Position numbers and translations under genes: made by a program
Source: Proteobacteria bacterium 005FR1
Lineage (GTDB): Bacteria; Pseudomonadota; Gammaproteobacteria; Pseudomonadales; Cellvibrionaceae
Reading direction: 5' to 3'
DNA length: 64,000 nucleotides
Assembly: GCA_026192395.1 (NCBI GenBank)
Contig: WACF01000001.1
Coordinates: 738,977 to 802,976 of the forward strand
Notes under the pieces: generated by a model
Database searches by the model: none
What the model was told of the DNA's origin: nothing
What the model saw: the letters and a program-made list of their open reading frames with translations, nothing else
In this document: positions 1 to 7,649 of the stretch, piece by piece
How the letters are laid out: every line of letters begins with the position of its first letter
Numbering within the stretch: position 1 is the stretch's first letter

Positions 1-53
1 ATCAGAATGATGACAACCCAATAGTTGTAATGCGATAGCAGCTGCTCGATCAT
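1..53 (-). CDS. mnhC: Mrp antiporter subunit C (MnhC/MrpC), 5' fragment
   Basis: Only the first 17 codons are inside the window; the gene continues past position 1. The ATG at 53-51 overlaps the TGA of the upstream MnhB-type gene in an ATGA arrangement, the usual sign of translational coupling. The visible peptide begins MIEQLLSHYNYWVVIIL, which fits the amphipathic start and first membrane helix of MrpC/NuoK-like subunits. MrpC is a small three-helix membrane protein of the multi-subunit Na+/H+ antiporter. The call rests on gene order (E-F-G-B then C) as much as on the short peptide. Confidence 0.7.
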   Translation of the reverse strand, partial: MIEQLLSHYNYWVVIIL

Positions 54-1036
54 GCCCCGCCCTCGCGGTCCATACGCCTGGAAAAGGCGAAGAAGATAAG
101 AATCATCACCGCAGCAACCGTGATCCCCACGCCGAGTTCAATGACGATGATACCGATATGCTGCCCAGTCCCAGGATCTTCGGCCAACGCGTTGTAATCG
201 AGAAAATTCTTGCCGCTGAGCATGGTAACCACGCCGACGCTGCCATAGAGGAGCAGACCAAGAGCGGCGAGAATCTGCAGGACCGATTCGTTGACGACGC
301 GTTTGGCCACGTCGAGACCGAACAATATGGAGTAGAGGATGATGGCCGCCGCAAAGATGACCCCCGCCTGGAAACCACCGCCCGGGCCGTACTCACCATG
401 GAACTGCACGTAGAGCGCGAAGATCAGCATGGCAGGAATCAGGATTTTGCTGACAATGCGCAGGATGGTGTGCTCGTACATGGAGGCCACGCCGCCCTCC
501 TTCTCCTCTTCCTTGCGGGATATGGAGAGCAAGCTCAATACACCCAGGCCCGCAGTAAAGATCACAGCAACTTCCCCGAGCGTATCGAAACCGCGGTAAC
601 TGGCCAGAACCGATGTCACGACGTTGGGAATGGCGATCTCTTCGTAGGATTTCTCGATGTAGCGCGGGGCCACATGCTGCTGTGCCGGTGCATCGACAGA
701 ACCGAATGCCGGCATATCCGCGGTGCCGATCATCAGCAGAGCGCCAACGAGCACCACCAGCGCAAAGCCGAGCAGATAAAAACGGCTCTTTGTTTGCGTC
801 TGAAAACGCCCGGTCAGACCGAGGGTGGCCAGCATCAACAAGGGGGAAATGCCCGCGCCGACGGCCGCTTCAGTGAAGGCCACGTCCACGGCGTCGAGCG
901 CGACAAAAAAGCTTGCGGATAACAGGCCATAAATGCCGGCCAACATCACCACGGCAAACAGGTCCTTGGTGTAGGCAATGGCGAAGGCTGTAACTATCAA
1001 GAGAAACAGCAGCAAGACATCGACTAAGAGTTCGAT
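50..1036 (-). CDS. mnhB: Mrp antiporter subunit B fused to an MbhD-type domain
   Basis: A membrane subunit of the Mrp/Mnh cation-proton antiporter. The N-terminal part (about residues 1-90) looks like the DUF4040/MbhD domain that in classical Mrp systems is the C-terminus of MrpA. A middle stretch carries an extracytoplasmic segment, and the C-terminal ~140 residues are MnhB-like, with the motif HGEYGPGGGFQAGV. About eight hydrophobic helices are visible. The first ordinary start is a TTG at 1015, but a strong Shine-Dalgarno AGGAGG lies at 1043-1048, five bases upstream of an in-frame ATC (1036-1034). Starting there gives an N-terminus beginning IELLVDVLLLF (initiator read as Met), so I chose ATC. 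No ATG or GTG is available in the correct place. It lies downstream of mnhG and is coupled to mnhC. Confidence 0.82.
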   Translation of the reverse strand: MELLVDVLLLFLLIVTAFAIAYTKDLFAVVMLAGIYGLLSASFFVALDAVDVAFTEAAVGAGISPLLMLATLGLTGRFQTQTKSRFYLLGFALVVLVGALLMIGTADMPAFGSVDAPAQQHVAPRYIEKSYEEIAIPNVVTSVLASYRGFDTLGEVAVIFTAGLGVLSLLSISRKEEEKEGGVASMYEHTILRIVSKILIPAMLIFALYVQFHGEYGPGGGFQAGVIFAAAIILYSILFGLDVAKRVVNESVLQILAALGLLLYGSVGVVTMLSGKNFLDYNALAEDPGTGQHIGIIVIELGVGITVAAVMILIFFAFSRRMDREGGA

Positions 1037-1042
1037 GGTAAC

Positions 1043-1051
1043 CTCCTTCTA
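1043..1051 (-). promoter_or_regulatory. Strong ribosome binding site placing an ATC start for mnhB
   Basis: On the minus strand the sequence reads AGAAGGAGG, then TTACC, then ATC. The five-base spacing to ATC is ideal, while the nearest conventional start (TTG at 1015) is 26 bases from the AGGAGG core. This site is the main reason for moving the mnhB start upstream. Confidence 0.7.
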
Positions 1052-1159
1052 AGCGCGTCCGGGCGTCTGTATTTGTTCGACCAAGTGGTTTCGGCCATTT
1101 ATAGATTTCAAGAATGCCCGCGCACCGGAGGGCACTTCAGTTTTGATTCGTCTAATGGA

Positions 1160-1486
1160 TTATCGCGAGCGCTGATCTTCCGGCTCCGCCAGCTGCGGTG
1201 CCAGTTTGCCGTGCTGGGCCGATTTCGCCAGCGCATGGCTCGCCGTGGGACTGGTAATCAAAATGAACAACAAAATCATCATGAGCTTGGCTAACACGAT
1301 TCCCCAACCGGCCAGCAACATCAAGCCAAGCAGAATCAGACCTGTGGCCAGAGTTTCGGTGATGCCGGCGGCGTGCATGCGGGTATAGAAATCCGGGAAG
1401 CGCAGAAGCCCCAGCCCGCCGGAGAAAATCAGAAAGCTGCCAAGTAGCAGACATGCCCCGCTGACGATATTTACAACCGTATCCAC
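1160..1486 (-). CDS. mnhG: Mrp antiporter subunit G
   Basis: A 108-residue membrane subunit of the Mrp/Mnh antiporter, of the MnhG/PhaG family. Three hydrophobic helices are visible, with the family signature GLLRFPDFYTRMHAAG after the first helix and a conserved polar tail. Length is normal for MrpG. The start is a GTG at 1486-1484; no strong Shine-Dalgarno is seen, so translation may be coupled to mnhF, which ends 30 bases upstream. It sits between mnhF and the mnhB-type gene in one minus-strand operon. Confidence 0.9.
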   Translation of the reverse strand: MDTVVNIVSGACLLLGSFLIFSGGLGLLRFPDFYTRMHAAGITETLATGLILLGLMLLAGWGIVLAKLMMILLFILITSPTASHALAKSAQHGKLAPQLAEPEDQRSR

Positions 1487-1516
1487 TTTAAACGATGCCC
1501 ACCGAAGGAATGCCCA

Positions 1517-1816
1517 TCACGATTCTTTTTGTGTTTCAGCTTTTTCATTGTATTCATGCGCTGCGACTTCGTCATTGTATTCAAAGTAACGCAGCACACC
1601 AATGACGCTGATGAAGTTGATCAGCGCATAAACCAGTGCAATATCCAGAAAATCCGGCCGCCCAAAGAGAAATCCAATTACCGCAATCAGCAACACGGTT
1701 TTGGTACCGAAGGTGTTCACCGCCAGTATGCGATCGTAGATGGTCGGACCAAGGAAGGCTCGCACGAGCGCCATGATCATCACAACCAGAATGGCCAGTG
1801 TGGTCGCTATCAACAT
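1517..1816 (-). CDS. mnhF: Mrp antiporter subunit F
   Basis: A 99-residue membrane subunit with three helices, matching the MnhF/PhaF family. The conserved core RAFLGPTIYDRILAVNTFGTKT is followed by a GRPDFLDIALVYALINF-type segment. The C-terminal tail is polar and probably cytoplasmic. The ATG is at 1816, five bases after the stop of mnhE, so the two are co-transcribed. The function is known for the family as part of the heterooligomeric Na+(Li+)/H+ antiporter that supports pH and salt tolerance. Confidence 0.92.
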   Translation of the reverse strand: MLIATTLAILVVMIMALVRAFLGPTIYDRILAVNTFGTKTVLLIAVIGFLFGRPDFLDIALVYALINFISVIGVLRYFEYNDEVAAHEYNEKAETQKES

Positions 1817-1821
1817 CGTCT

Positions 1822-2298
1822 TTACTTTTGCTTTTCCAATCGGCTGACGCGGCGGTCCATTTCACCGCTGCGCAAATCTTCGATGCCGCCGGCGGTGAGG
1901 GAATGCACAACCACTGTGTCGCTATTCAGATCAATGGCGACGGTGCCGGGGGTGAGTGTAATGGAATTGGCATAAATCACGCGCCCCATGTCGGTGCGCT
2001 GGGAGAGCGGCAGAACTGCCATGGAAGGACTGATGGACTTCTTGCCCAGCCAGATTCGCTTGGTCACATCGATGTTGCTCAACACCAACTCCTTCATCAG
2101 CCATGCATAGTACGACGGCAAACGAAGCGTGAGATGGACCGGGGCCGATTCATGATCAACAACATCCATCCGGTAAGCGACCCATACCACAAGGACGACT
2201 GACAAAAGGCCGAGACTGAGGTGCAGCCCAGTGAAAAAACCGGAGTTGAGCAACCAGATCAGACTCAGGACCACGAACATGCTGACTGTATGCCGCAT
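1822..2298 (-). CDS. mnhE: Mrp antiporter subunit E
   Basis: A 158-residue MnhE/PhaE family protein and the first gene of the minus-strand Mrp operon. Two or three N-terminal hydrophobic helices are followed by a soluble domain containing the family motif YANSITLTPGT near residue 110. The start ATG at 2298 begins MRHTVSMFVV. The spacing to mnhF is only five bases. The operon promoter should lie in 2299-2692, which is shared with the divergent gene at 2693. Confidence 0.92.
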   Translation of the reverse strand: MRHTVSMFVVLSLIWLLNSGFFTGLHLSLGLLSVVLVVWVAYRMDVVDHESAPVHLTLRLPSYYAWLMKELVLSNIDVTKRIWLGKKSISPSMAVLPLSQRTDMGRVIYANSITLTPGTVAIDLNSDTVVVHSLTAGGIEDLRSGEMDRRVSRLEKQK

Positions 2299-2692
2299 AG
2301 TACTTCCATCAATAAAAACGCAACATTGAACAGCGAAAGGGCCGCTTTATCGAGGCGACAGTTTCCAGCTGGGAACTGTACCTGCTTTTTCCTTAGCGAA
2401 TTTCATTAGCGAAATCCTTATAGCCGTATAAAGCGAAAGCGGTGATTGCCTATTCGCTATACAGCCGCTCAATTTCGTCGCCCCACTATCGGGCAAACGC
2501 TTCCGCACTCTCGGACGGCGGAGCCACACCCTTTTTTCGCGAAATAAAGCGGTTGGGAGAATCGCATTTTGGAACCTTTTTGTCCAGCCTGAGCGAGACT
2601 TTTCGGTCGCGGCAGCAGCTGTATACCAGCAAGCGCGCACGAATCTTGCCTGTTGCCTAAACACATGCAAATTGGCAAAGCAGGAGGTTTTC
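2299..2692. other. Divergent intergenic region, likely promoters
   Basis: This 394-base stretch separates mnhE (minus) from the small acidic-protein gene (plus). It is locally AT-richer than its surroundings and contains the direct repeat TTAGCGAA at 2393-2400 and 2406-2413 and a near-palindrome TTCCAGCTGGGAA around 2363-2375. I could not place promoter elements with confidence. Overlapping reading frames of about 70-115 codons here look random. Confidence 0.4.
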
Positions 2693-2965
2693 ATGTCAGG
2701 TGCAGCAGAAAAGACCCGCGATCATGAAACGATTCGCCGCTGGGCGGAACAGCGCGGCGGCCACCCCGCCGTCGTGGAAGGTACGGAAGACAAGCAGGAA
2801 GGCGCCGGCCTGCTGCGAATCAAATTCGACGAGAGTGACGACGACCTGAAGGACATCGAATGGGATGAGTTTTTCGATACCTTCGATGATCGGGGGCTCA
2901 CATTTCTTTACCAGAATGAAATCGATGGAAGCAAAAGCCGCTTCTTCAAACTGGTCCGGGAGTGA
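2693..2965 (+). CDS. Small acidic protein associated with alpha-glucan genes
   Basis: A 90-residue acidic soluble protein of unknown biochemical role. It starts at ATG 2693, with CAGGAGG at 2681-2687 giving a clear ribosome site; a longer frame from TTG 2672 lacks one. The pattern DHETIRRWAEQRGGHPA near the N-terminus and DLKDIEWDEFFDTFDDRGLTFLYQ near the C-terminus resembles a widespread small family, sometimes annotated by association as branching-enzyme related. That name is not supported by the sequence, which lacks any GH13 domain. Its position next to glycoside hydrolases is consistent with a role in the alpha-glucan module, but this is inference. Confidence 0.75.
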   Translation: MSGAAEKTRDHETIRRWAEQRGGHPAVVEGTEDKQEGAGLLRIKFDESDDDLKDIEWDEFFDTFDDRGLTFLYQNEIDGSKSRFFKLVRE

Positions 2966-3005
2966 CCCGGCGCTCGGAGGAGATCAGCCGCCTCGTCTTC
3001 CGATC

Positions 3006-3030
3006 ATCGCCCCGATCTAGTCGGGGCGAT
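3006..3030. terminator. Hairpin between convergent genes
   Basis: A perfect 10-base stem (ATCGCCCCGA at 3006-3015 pairing with 3021-3030) with loop TCTAG. It includes the stop codon of the minus-strand gene ending at 3017 and lies 40 bases after the plus-strand gene ending at 2965. No long T-run follows on either side, so intrinsic termination is plausible but not certain. Confidence 0.55.
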
Positions 3031-4009
3031 TACCCTTAGTCTCGCCCCCTCCCTTCGGCGCCTCCCTGGCCAGCCAGGGAGCGGTTTGGTCCGGCCGGAG
3101 GGCGGCCTCCTCTTGCTCCGCCACGGCCGTGTTCATCGCCCCGATGATCAGCTTGGCAATCCGGTCGGAGCCGAACCCGCCGCTGTCCGAGACCAGCGCC
3201 TGCATCGCTGCCTGCGCAAGAACCGGGACCGCAAGCCTGCGATGGGCCGCCTCTTCAAGTAGTTTGCAGGAGTCTGCCCCAGAGAAAGCGCTTTTCCCCC
3301 TAGCCCCGCTCTCCCTGCCGTCGCCGATAGTCTCAGCCAGCAGCGTTAGCGGCCAGGACCGGATCGTTGCACCCTCGACCCAGGCGCGGATAATCGTCGT
3401 GACCGGGAGGTGATGAGGCCAGGACTCGAGCAGCTGAACCCCTTCGCCTAGGGCCTGGATAAGCGCGGACTGGATCGCATCATGTATCGCCTTGGCGAAA
3501 TGACCACTGCCCGGTGGCCCACAATTCACGAAGCTCCCGGGCGCGGCCAGGAGGCGCAACGCAGGTTCGACGAGAGCAATACTTCCAGACTCGCCCCCAA
3601 TCATGAAGCAGGCGCCGGTGCGCGCTCCCCGAATCCCCCCGGCGATCCCGCAGTCCACCAGGTTCAGACCCTGCGCCAGTGCCTCTTCTTGACGGCGGAC
3701 AGAATCGACCCAGTGGGAATCGCTTGCGTCGATCACCACGTCCCCCGCCTCCAGTACCGGCGTAAGCTGGGCCAGCAGCCTCTCCACGGCGGCCACCGGC
3801 ACCTGAAGCAGGATCCTGCGGGGCGACTCAAGTCGCTGACGAAATTGCCCGGGCATGGTCAGCAGATCGATGCCGCTCTCCTGGAGCTCTTCGCTCGCTC
3901 CGGCGGGCTCGTAGCCCACCACGTGCATCCCCTTGCGTAGAGCCTGGGTAGCCAGCGCTCCTCCGAGTCCCCCGAGGCCAACGACCCCGAGATGCGCCCT
4001 GCCTTCCAT
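3017..4009 (-). CDS. Divergent 6-phosphogluconate dehydrogenase-like protein
   Basis: A 330-residue protein with an N-terminal NAD(P)-binding Rossmann fold (GVVGLGGLGGALA, residues 8-20) and a 6PGDH-type helical domain. The layout matches short decarboxylating 6-phosphogluconate dehydrogenases, including DCGIAGGIRGARTGACFMIGGE at 119-140 and GPPGSGHFAKAIHDAIQSAL at 164-183. The usual substrate and catalytic residues are altered: the HNGIEY stretch reads HDAIQS (Asp177, Gln180), the GGNS loop reads ASDS, and the SGG loop reads AGG. Lys173 and His176 remain. It may therefore be a paralogue with changed substrate or weak activity. It sits immediately downstream of the two GH13 genes on the same strand, a linkage seen with 6PGDH-like genes elsewhere. 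Confidence 0.75.
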   Translation of the reverse strand: MEGRAHLGVVGLGGLGGALATQALRKGMHVVGYEPAGASEELQESGIDLLTMPGQFRQRLESPRRILLQVPVAAVERLLAQLTPVLEAGDVVIDASDSHWVDSVRRQEEALAQGLNLVDCGIAGGIRGARTGACFMIGGESGSIALVEPALRLLAAPGSFVNCGPPGSGHFAKAIHDAIQSALIQALGEGVQLLESWPHHLPVTTIIRAWVEGATIRSWPLTLLAETIGDGRESGARGKSAFSGADSCKLLEEAAHRRLAVPVLAQAAMQALVSDSGGFGSDRIAKLIIGAMNTAVAEQEEAALRPDQTAPWLAREAPKGGGETKGNRPD

Positions 4010-4058
4010 ACGCCCTCCTCGTAACCGCGATGGGAGGAAACAGTCTGATCACGCCTCG

Positions 4059-5702
4059 TCAGGGCCCTTCGGCACTTGACGCTGGCCGTTCCGGCGGCGA
4101 TGCAAGACGCACGACGATGCCCTCGTTCGGCCGAAGGTCGATCCGATCCTTTACCTCTTGCAACTCCGACTCCCTATGAGTGGATATCACCACCTGCCCT
4201 GTGCCTGGCCGCGAACGCGGCTTGAAGCTCTGCGGCTCGTTGGTGAGATTCAAGACCACCAGGAAGCTTGCCTTGTGATCATGGCGGAGATAGGCGAGTA
4301 GATTGGCGCTGGATTCCAAGGGCTCATAGGTCCCCACCGCCAGCGCGGATTCCCGCCTCCGTAATTCGATAAGACGGTGATAAAGCATCAGCAGGGAATG
4401 CTCATCGCGCTGCTGATCACCGACATTGTGTTCGCGATAATCGCTGTTGACCGGAAGCCAGGGCACTCCCTCGGTAAAGTGAGCGCTGGGACCGTTATCC
4501 CACTGCATGGGCGTACGCGCGGGATCACGTCCGAGGCCACGGCCCGGGCAATTGAGCTCCCGCGGATCCTTCACCTGCTCCTGCGGAATGTTGCCGTCGA
4601 CCATGCCGATCTCGTCGCCGTAGTAGAGCGTGGGCGTTCCTCGCAAGGTGAGCAGCAGCATGGCGGCCACTCCTGCCTGTTCGCGGCCGATACGGCTGGC
4701 CAGCCGCGGCTTGTCGTGATTGCCCAGAACCCAGTTGGGCCAATCGTGTTGGCGCAGCGATGCCTCATAGGTATCCACGACGCTGCGGATGTGATCAGCA
4801 TCCCATGGAGCACCGATGAGCTGGAAGTTGAAAGGCAAATGCGCTTCGGATTCTTCATTGCCGTAATAAGTAACCAGCTTCTCGATGGGCAGGTAAATCT
4901 CGCCGATCAGCAGTCTGTTCTTGTACTCGTCAACGACGAGTCTCATCTCACGCACTACGTTATGCACTTCCGGCTGATCGGCCGAATAAACCGGTATCAC
5001 TTCGTGGTAAGGAGAATCCCGCTCGGGATCATAGTCGGGGTTGTGAGGGTTGTTACGCAGGTGTTCGTCCTTGATCATGTGCCACATCACATCGACCCGA
5101 AAACCGTCGACACCCTTGTCCAGCCAGAAGCGCATTGTCTGGTAAAAAGCTGCGCGCACTTCCGGGTGGCGCCAGTTCAAATCGGGCTGCTCTTTCAGAA
5201 ATGCGTGGTAATAGTACTGCTGGGTGCCTTCGTGCCATTCCCAGGCGCTGCCGGCGAACTCACTGATCCAGTTGTTGGGCGGACCGCCATCCGGCGCAGG
5301 ATCACTCCAGATGTACCAGTTGCGTTTCGGGTTGCTCGTTGAAGACGCTGATTCCAGAAACCAGGGGTGCTGGTCGGAGGTGTGATTGGGAACGAGGTCG
5401 AGTATCACCTTGAGGTTGCGCCGATGTGCTTCGGCAAGCAGCTCATCGAAGTCGGCCATCTTGCCGAACAAAGGATGTACGTCCTTGTAGTCGCTGATGT
5501 CGTAACCGAAATCCTTCATCGGCGAAGGATAGAAGGGCGAAATCCACACGGCTTCCACGCCTAGCCAGGCGAGGTAGTCCAATCGCTTGATGATGCCCCG
5601 CAGGTCGCCGCAGCCATCACCATTGCTGTCCTGGAATGAGCGCGGATATATCTGATAGATAACGCCCCGCTGCCACCACTCCCATCGATCCTGCCACGAC
5701 AT
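4059..5702 (-). CDS. GH13 alpha-glucosidase (oligo-1,6-glucosidase-like)
   Basis: A 547-residue cytoplasmic glycoside hydrolase of family GH13. The (beta/alpha)8 motifs are complete: DLVPNHTS, nucleophile Asp about 204 in GFRVDVMW, acid/base Glu about 268 in LIGEIYLP, and transition-state Asp about 330 in LGNHD. The DSNGDGCGDLRGI calcium-type loop and the long insertion after HPWF are typical of alpha-glucosidases acting on short alpha-glucans. Start: ATG 5702, preceded by AAGGAGG four bases upstream; the open frame extends 11 codons further without a better site. There is no signal peptide. It lies downstream of another GH13 gene and upstream of the 6PGDH-like gene, apparently co-transcribed. 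Exact substrate (maltose, isomaltose, trehalose-related) cannot be read from sequence. Confidence 0.88.
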   Translation of the reverse strand: MSWQDRWEWWQRGVIYQIYPRSFQDSNGDGCGDLRGIIKRLDYLAWLGVEAVWISPFYPSPMKDFGYDISDYKDVHPLFGKMADFDELLAEAHRRNLKVILDLVPNHTSDQHPWFLESASSTSNPKRNWYIWSDPAPDGGPPNNWISEFAGSAWEWHEGTQQYYYHAFLKEQPDLNWRHPEVRAAFYQTMRFWLDKGVDGFRVDVMWHMIKDEHLRNNPHNPDYDPERDSPYHEVIPVYSADQPEVHNVVREMRLVVDEYKNRLLIGEIYLPIEKLVTYYGNEESEAHLPFNFQLIGAPWDADHIRSVVDTYEASLRQHDWPNWVLGNHDKPRLASRIGREQAGVAAMLLLTLRGTPTLYYGDEIGMVDGNIPQEQVKDPRELNCPGRGLGRDPARTPMQWDNGPSAHFTEGVPWLPVNSDYREHNVGDQQRDEHSLLMLYHRLIELRRRESALAVGTYEPLESSANLLAYLRHDHKASFLVVLNLTNEPQSFKPRSRPGTGQVVISTHRESELQEVKDRIDLRPNEGIVVRLASPPERPASSAEGP

Positions 5703-5735
5703 ACATCCTCCTTGCCGCTCCCCATGCGTTGCCAT

Positions 5736-7391
5736 TCAGCGATCTGGTTCGCTGCGCTCTCCTTTCGGGAACTGCGTTCGACGAAACCAGCGGTACCCAT
5801 AAGGCTCAAGCGCCACCCGTTTGTTGCCAGGCTCCCAGGGCTCGTATTTGCGATCTCCAAAAAGATCGAGCAAGTACTCGGTGTCCTGATCAGGGATGTC
5901 GAGGTCTGTCTCCACCGGCTGGTCCGAAAGGTTGTGAACCGCCAGGGTAAAACGATGATCCATCGCGCAGTAATGCGCAAACACCCGGGAATCTCCCGTT
6001 TCCACCAGCCGCAATTCACCACGGCCGAACTCGGGACAGTCGCTTCGCAGATGAATTGCCCGCGAGAACCAATTCAGCAGGGAAGCCGGATCGCGACGCT
6101 GGTCTGTCACGTTGCGTTGGCGAAAACCCCAAGAGCCATCGGCCATCGCCCGATGAATCAGCTCATCACTTTCCGCGGTACTGAAACCGCCGTTGCGCTC
6201 CGAGGACCATTGCATCAACAGTCGTACCGCATCCCTGCCCTTGCGCGACAGATCCTCGCCGATGCCGATCTCATCTCCATATAGCAGCACGGGCGTTCCC
6301 GGCAAGGTCAGAAGCAGACTGTAGGCCAGCTCGAGGCGACGCTGATCGTCCTGCAGCATGGGTGCCATCCGGCGGCGAATCCCGCGTCCAAATGCGCGCA
6401 TGTCTTCTTCGGGAGCGAATTCCCGCAGGGCCTGTTCGTAACCTTGCTTGTCGAGACGCTCGAGATCGAGCTCGTCATGGTTGCGCAGAAAGTTCGCCCA
6501 CCGGCCGATCCCGCGAATGTCGGGCAAGGTTTCCAGCGCCTGCCGGATCGGCTCTCCATCCCTGCGCGCCAAAGCGAGAAAGATGTGGTTGCAGAGGTAA
6601 AAGTTGAGAGCCATGTGGAGCTCATCACCCTCGCCAAAGAACTCGCGATATTCCTTTGGCGGCACATCCACTTCCGCCAGCAGCACCGAGGTAGGCTTCT
6701 GCACATCCACAAAGGAACGCAAGTCCTTCAGCAGGCGATGGGCGTCTCCTGGATGAGCCATCGAGCCTTTTTCCCTCAACATGTGGGGGACCGCATCCAA
6801 TCGAAAACCGTAAATGCCCTGCCGAAGCCAAAAGCGGACGATGTTTTCGATCTCTTCGCGAACTCGTGGATTGGTCAGATTCAGATCGGCTTCGTGATTG
6901 TAGAACGTGTGGTAATAATACCTATTGACCTCTGGAGCGTAACACCAGTTACCCGTCTGCTGCTTACCGAAAATGATTTTTGGCGGCTCGTCATCAGGCG
7001 GTTCATCGCACCAGATGTAGTAATCATGGAAACGCGAGTTCCGGTCCCGCTTCGCCTCCTGAAACCAGGGGTGGTCAATCGAGGTGTGGTTTAGCGGCAG
7101 ATCCACCATCACCCGAATCCCGCGATCCTCCGCCTCTTCAATGAATTTGGCGAAGTTGCCGAAATCGCCCAGCTGCTCGTCGATGCTGTAGTAATCGCAG
7201 ACGTCGTAACCGTTGTCTCGATGGGGGCTTGCGAAAATGGGCAGTAGCCACAAACAATCGGTGCCGAGTCCGCGCAAATAATCCAGTGTTCCTGAGAGAC
7301 CTTCGAAGTCACCCACGCCGTCGCCGTTGGAATCCATGAAATTCTTTACGTCCACGGAGTAGATGACGCTGTTTCCGTACCAGTCGCGCAT
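5736..7391 (-). CDS. GH13 trehalose synthase/trehalose hydrolase-like enzyme
   Basis: A 551-residue GH13 enzyme beginning MRDWYGNSVIYSVDVKNF. Catalytic residues are Asp about 199 (GFRLDAVPHM), Glu about 240 (LLAEVDVP) and Asp about 306 (FLRNHDELDLERL). The RNHDEL motif and the N-terminal region resemble trehalose synthases and a related group of trehalose-acting GH13 enzymes, so trehalose turnover is the best guess. There is no maltokinase domain and no signal peptide. Start: ATG 7391, with GGGAGGGAG upstream; the frame is open for 41 more codons but the added residues are not family-like. The gap to the next GH13 gene is 33 bases, indicating an operon. Confidence 0.85.
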   Translation of the reverse strand: MRDWYGNSVIYSVDVKNFMDSNGDGVGDFEGLSGTLDYLRGLGTDCLWLLPIFASPHRDNGYDVCDYYSIDEQLGDFGNFAKFIEEAEDRGIRVMVDLPLNHTSIDHPWFQEAKRDRNSRFHDYYIWCDEPPDDEPPKIIFGKQQTGNWCYAPEVNRYYYHTFYNHEADLNLTNPRVREEIENIVRFWLRQGIYGFRLDAVPHMLREKGSMAHPGDAHRLLKDLRSFVDVQKPTSVLLAEVDVPPKEYREFFGEGDELHMALNFYLCNHIFLALARRDGEPIRQALETLPDIRGIGRWANFLRNHDELDLERLDKQGYEQALREFAPEEDMRAFGRGIRRRMAPMLQDDQRRLELAYSLLLTLPGTPVLLYGDEIGIGEDLSRKGRDAVRLLMQWSSERNGGFSTAESDELIHRAMADGSWGFRQRNVTDQRRDPASLLNWFSRAIHLRSDCPEFGRGELRLVETGDSRVFAHYCAMDHRFTLAVHNLSDQPVETDLDIPDQDTEYLLDLFGDRKYEPWEPGNKRVALEPYGYRWFRRTQFPKGERSEPDR

Positions 7392-7649
7392 TTGTAGCTC
7401 CCTCCCAATTTCCTGTGAAGACAGTGAGCGCATCTTGCAGTTCATCGGTCCTTCAGCTGGAGTCGTCGCTGGATACAAAGAGATTCTGCGGCGGATAGCC
7501 AACTCACTTATCAAGCACAGCTATACGGTTGTAGGTTCTGCAACTGAAGCTCTGCTTTGCAGTCGAATCCGGGCAAGGGTTCTCTAGTGAAGGGGGCACA
7601 GCTCTTGCTGTGCCGTGTTCTGCCATACACAGCATCGTGCGGAGCAAGA

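Noticed and set aside
2347-2694. 115-codon minus-strand open frame in the mnhE upstream region
   Set aside because: No ribosome site and an atypical composition; likely regulatory DNA.
4377-5342. 321-codon plus-strand open frame
   Set aside because: It is antisense to the GH13 gene, has no ribosome site and no family features. High GC and codon bias produce long shadow frames.
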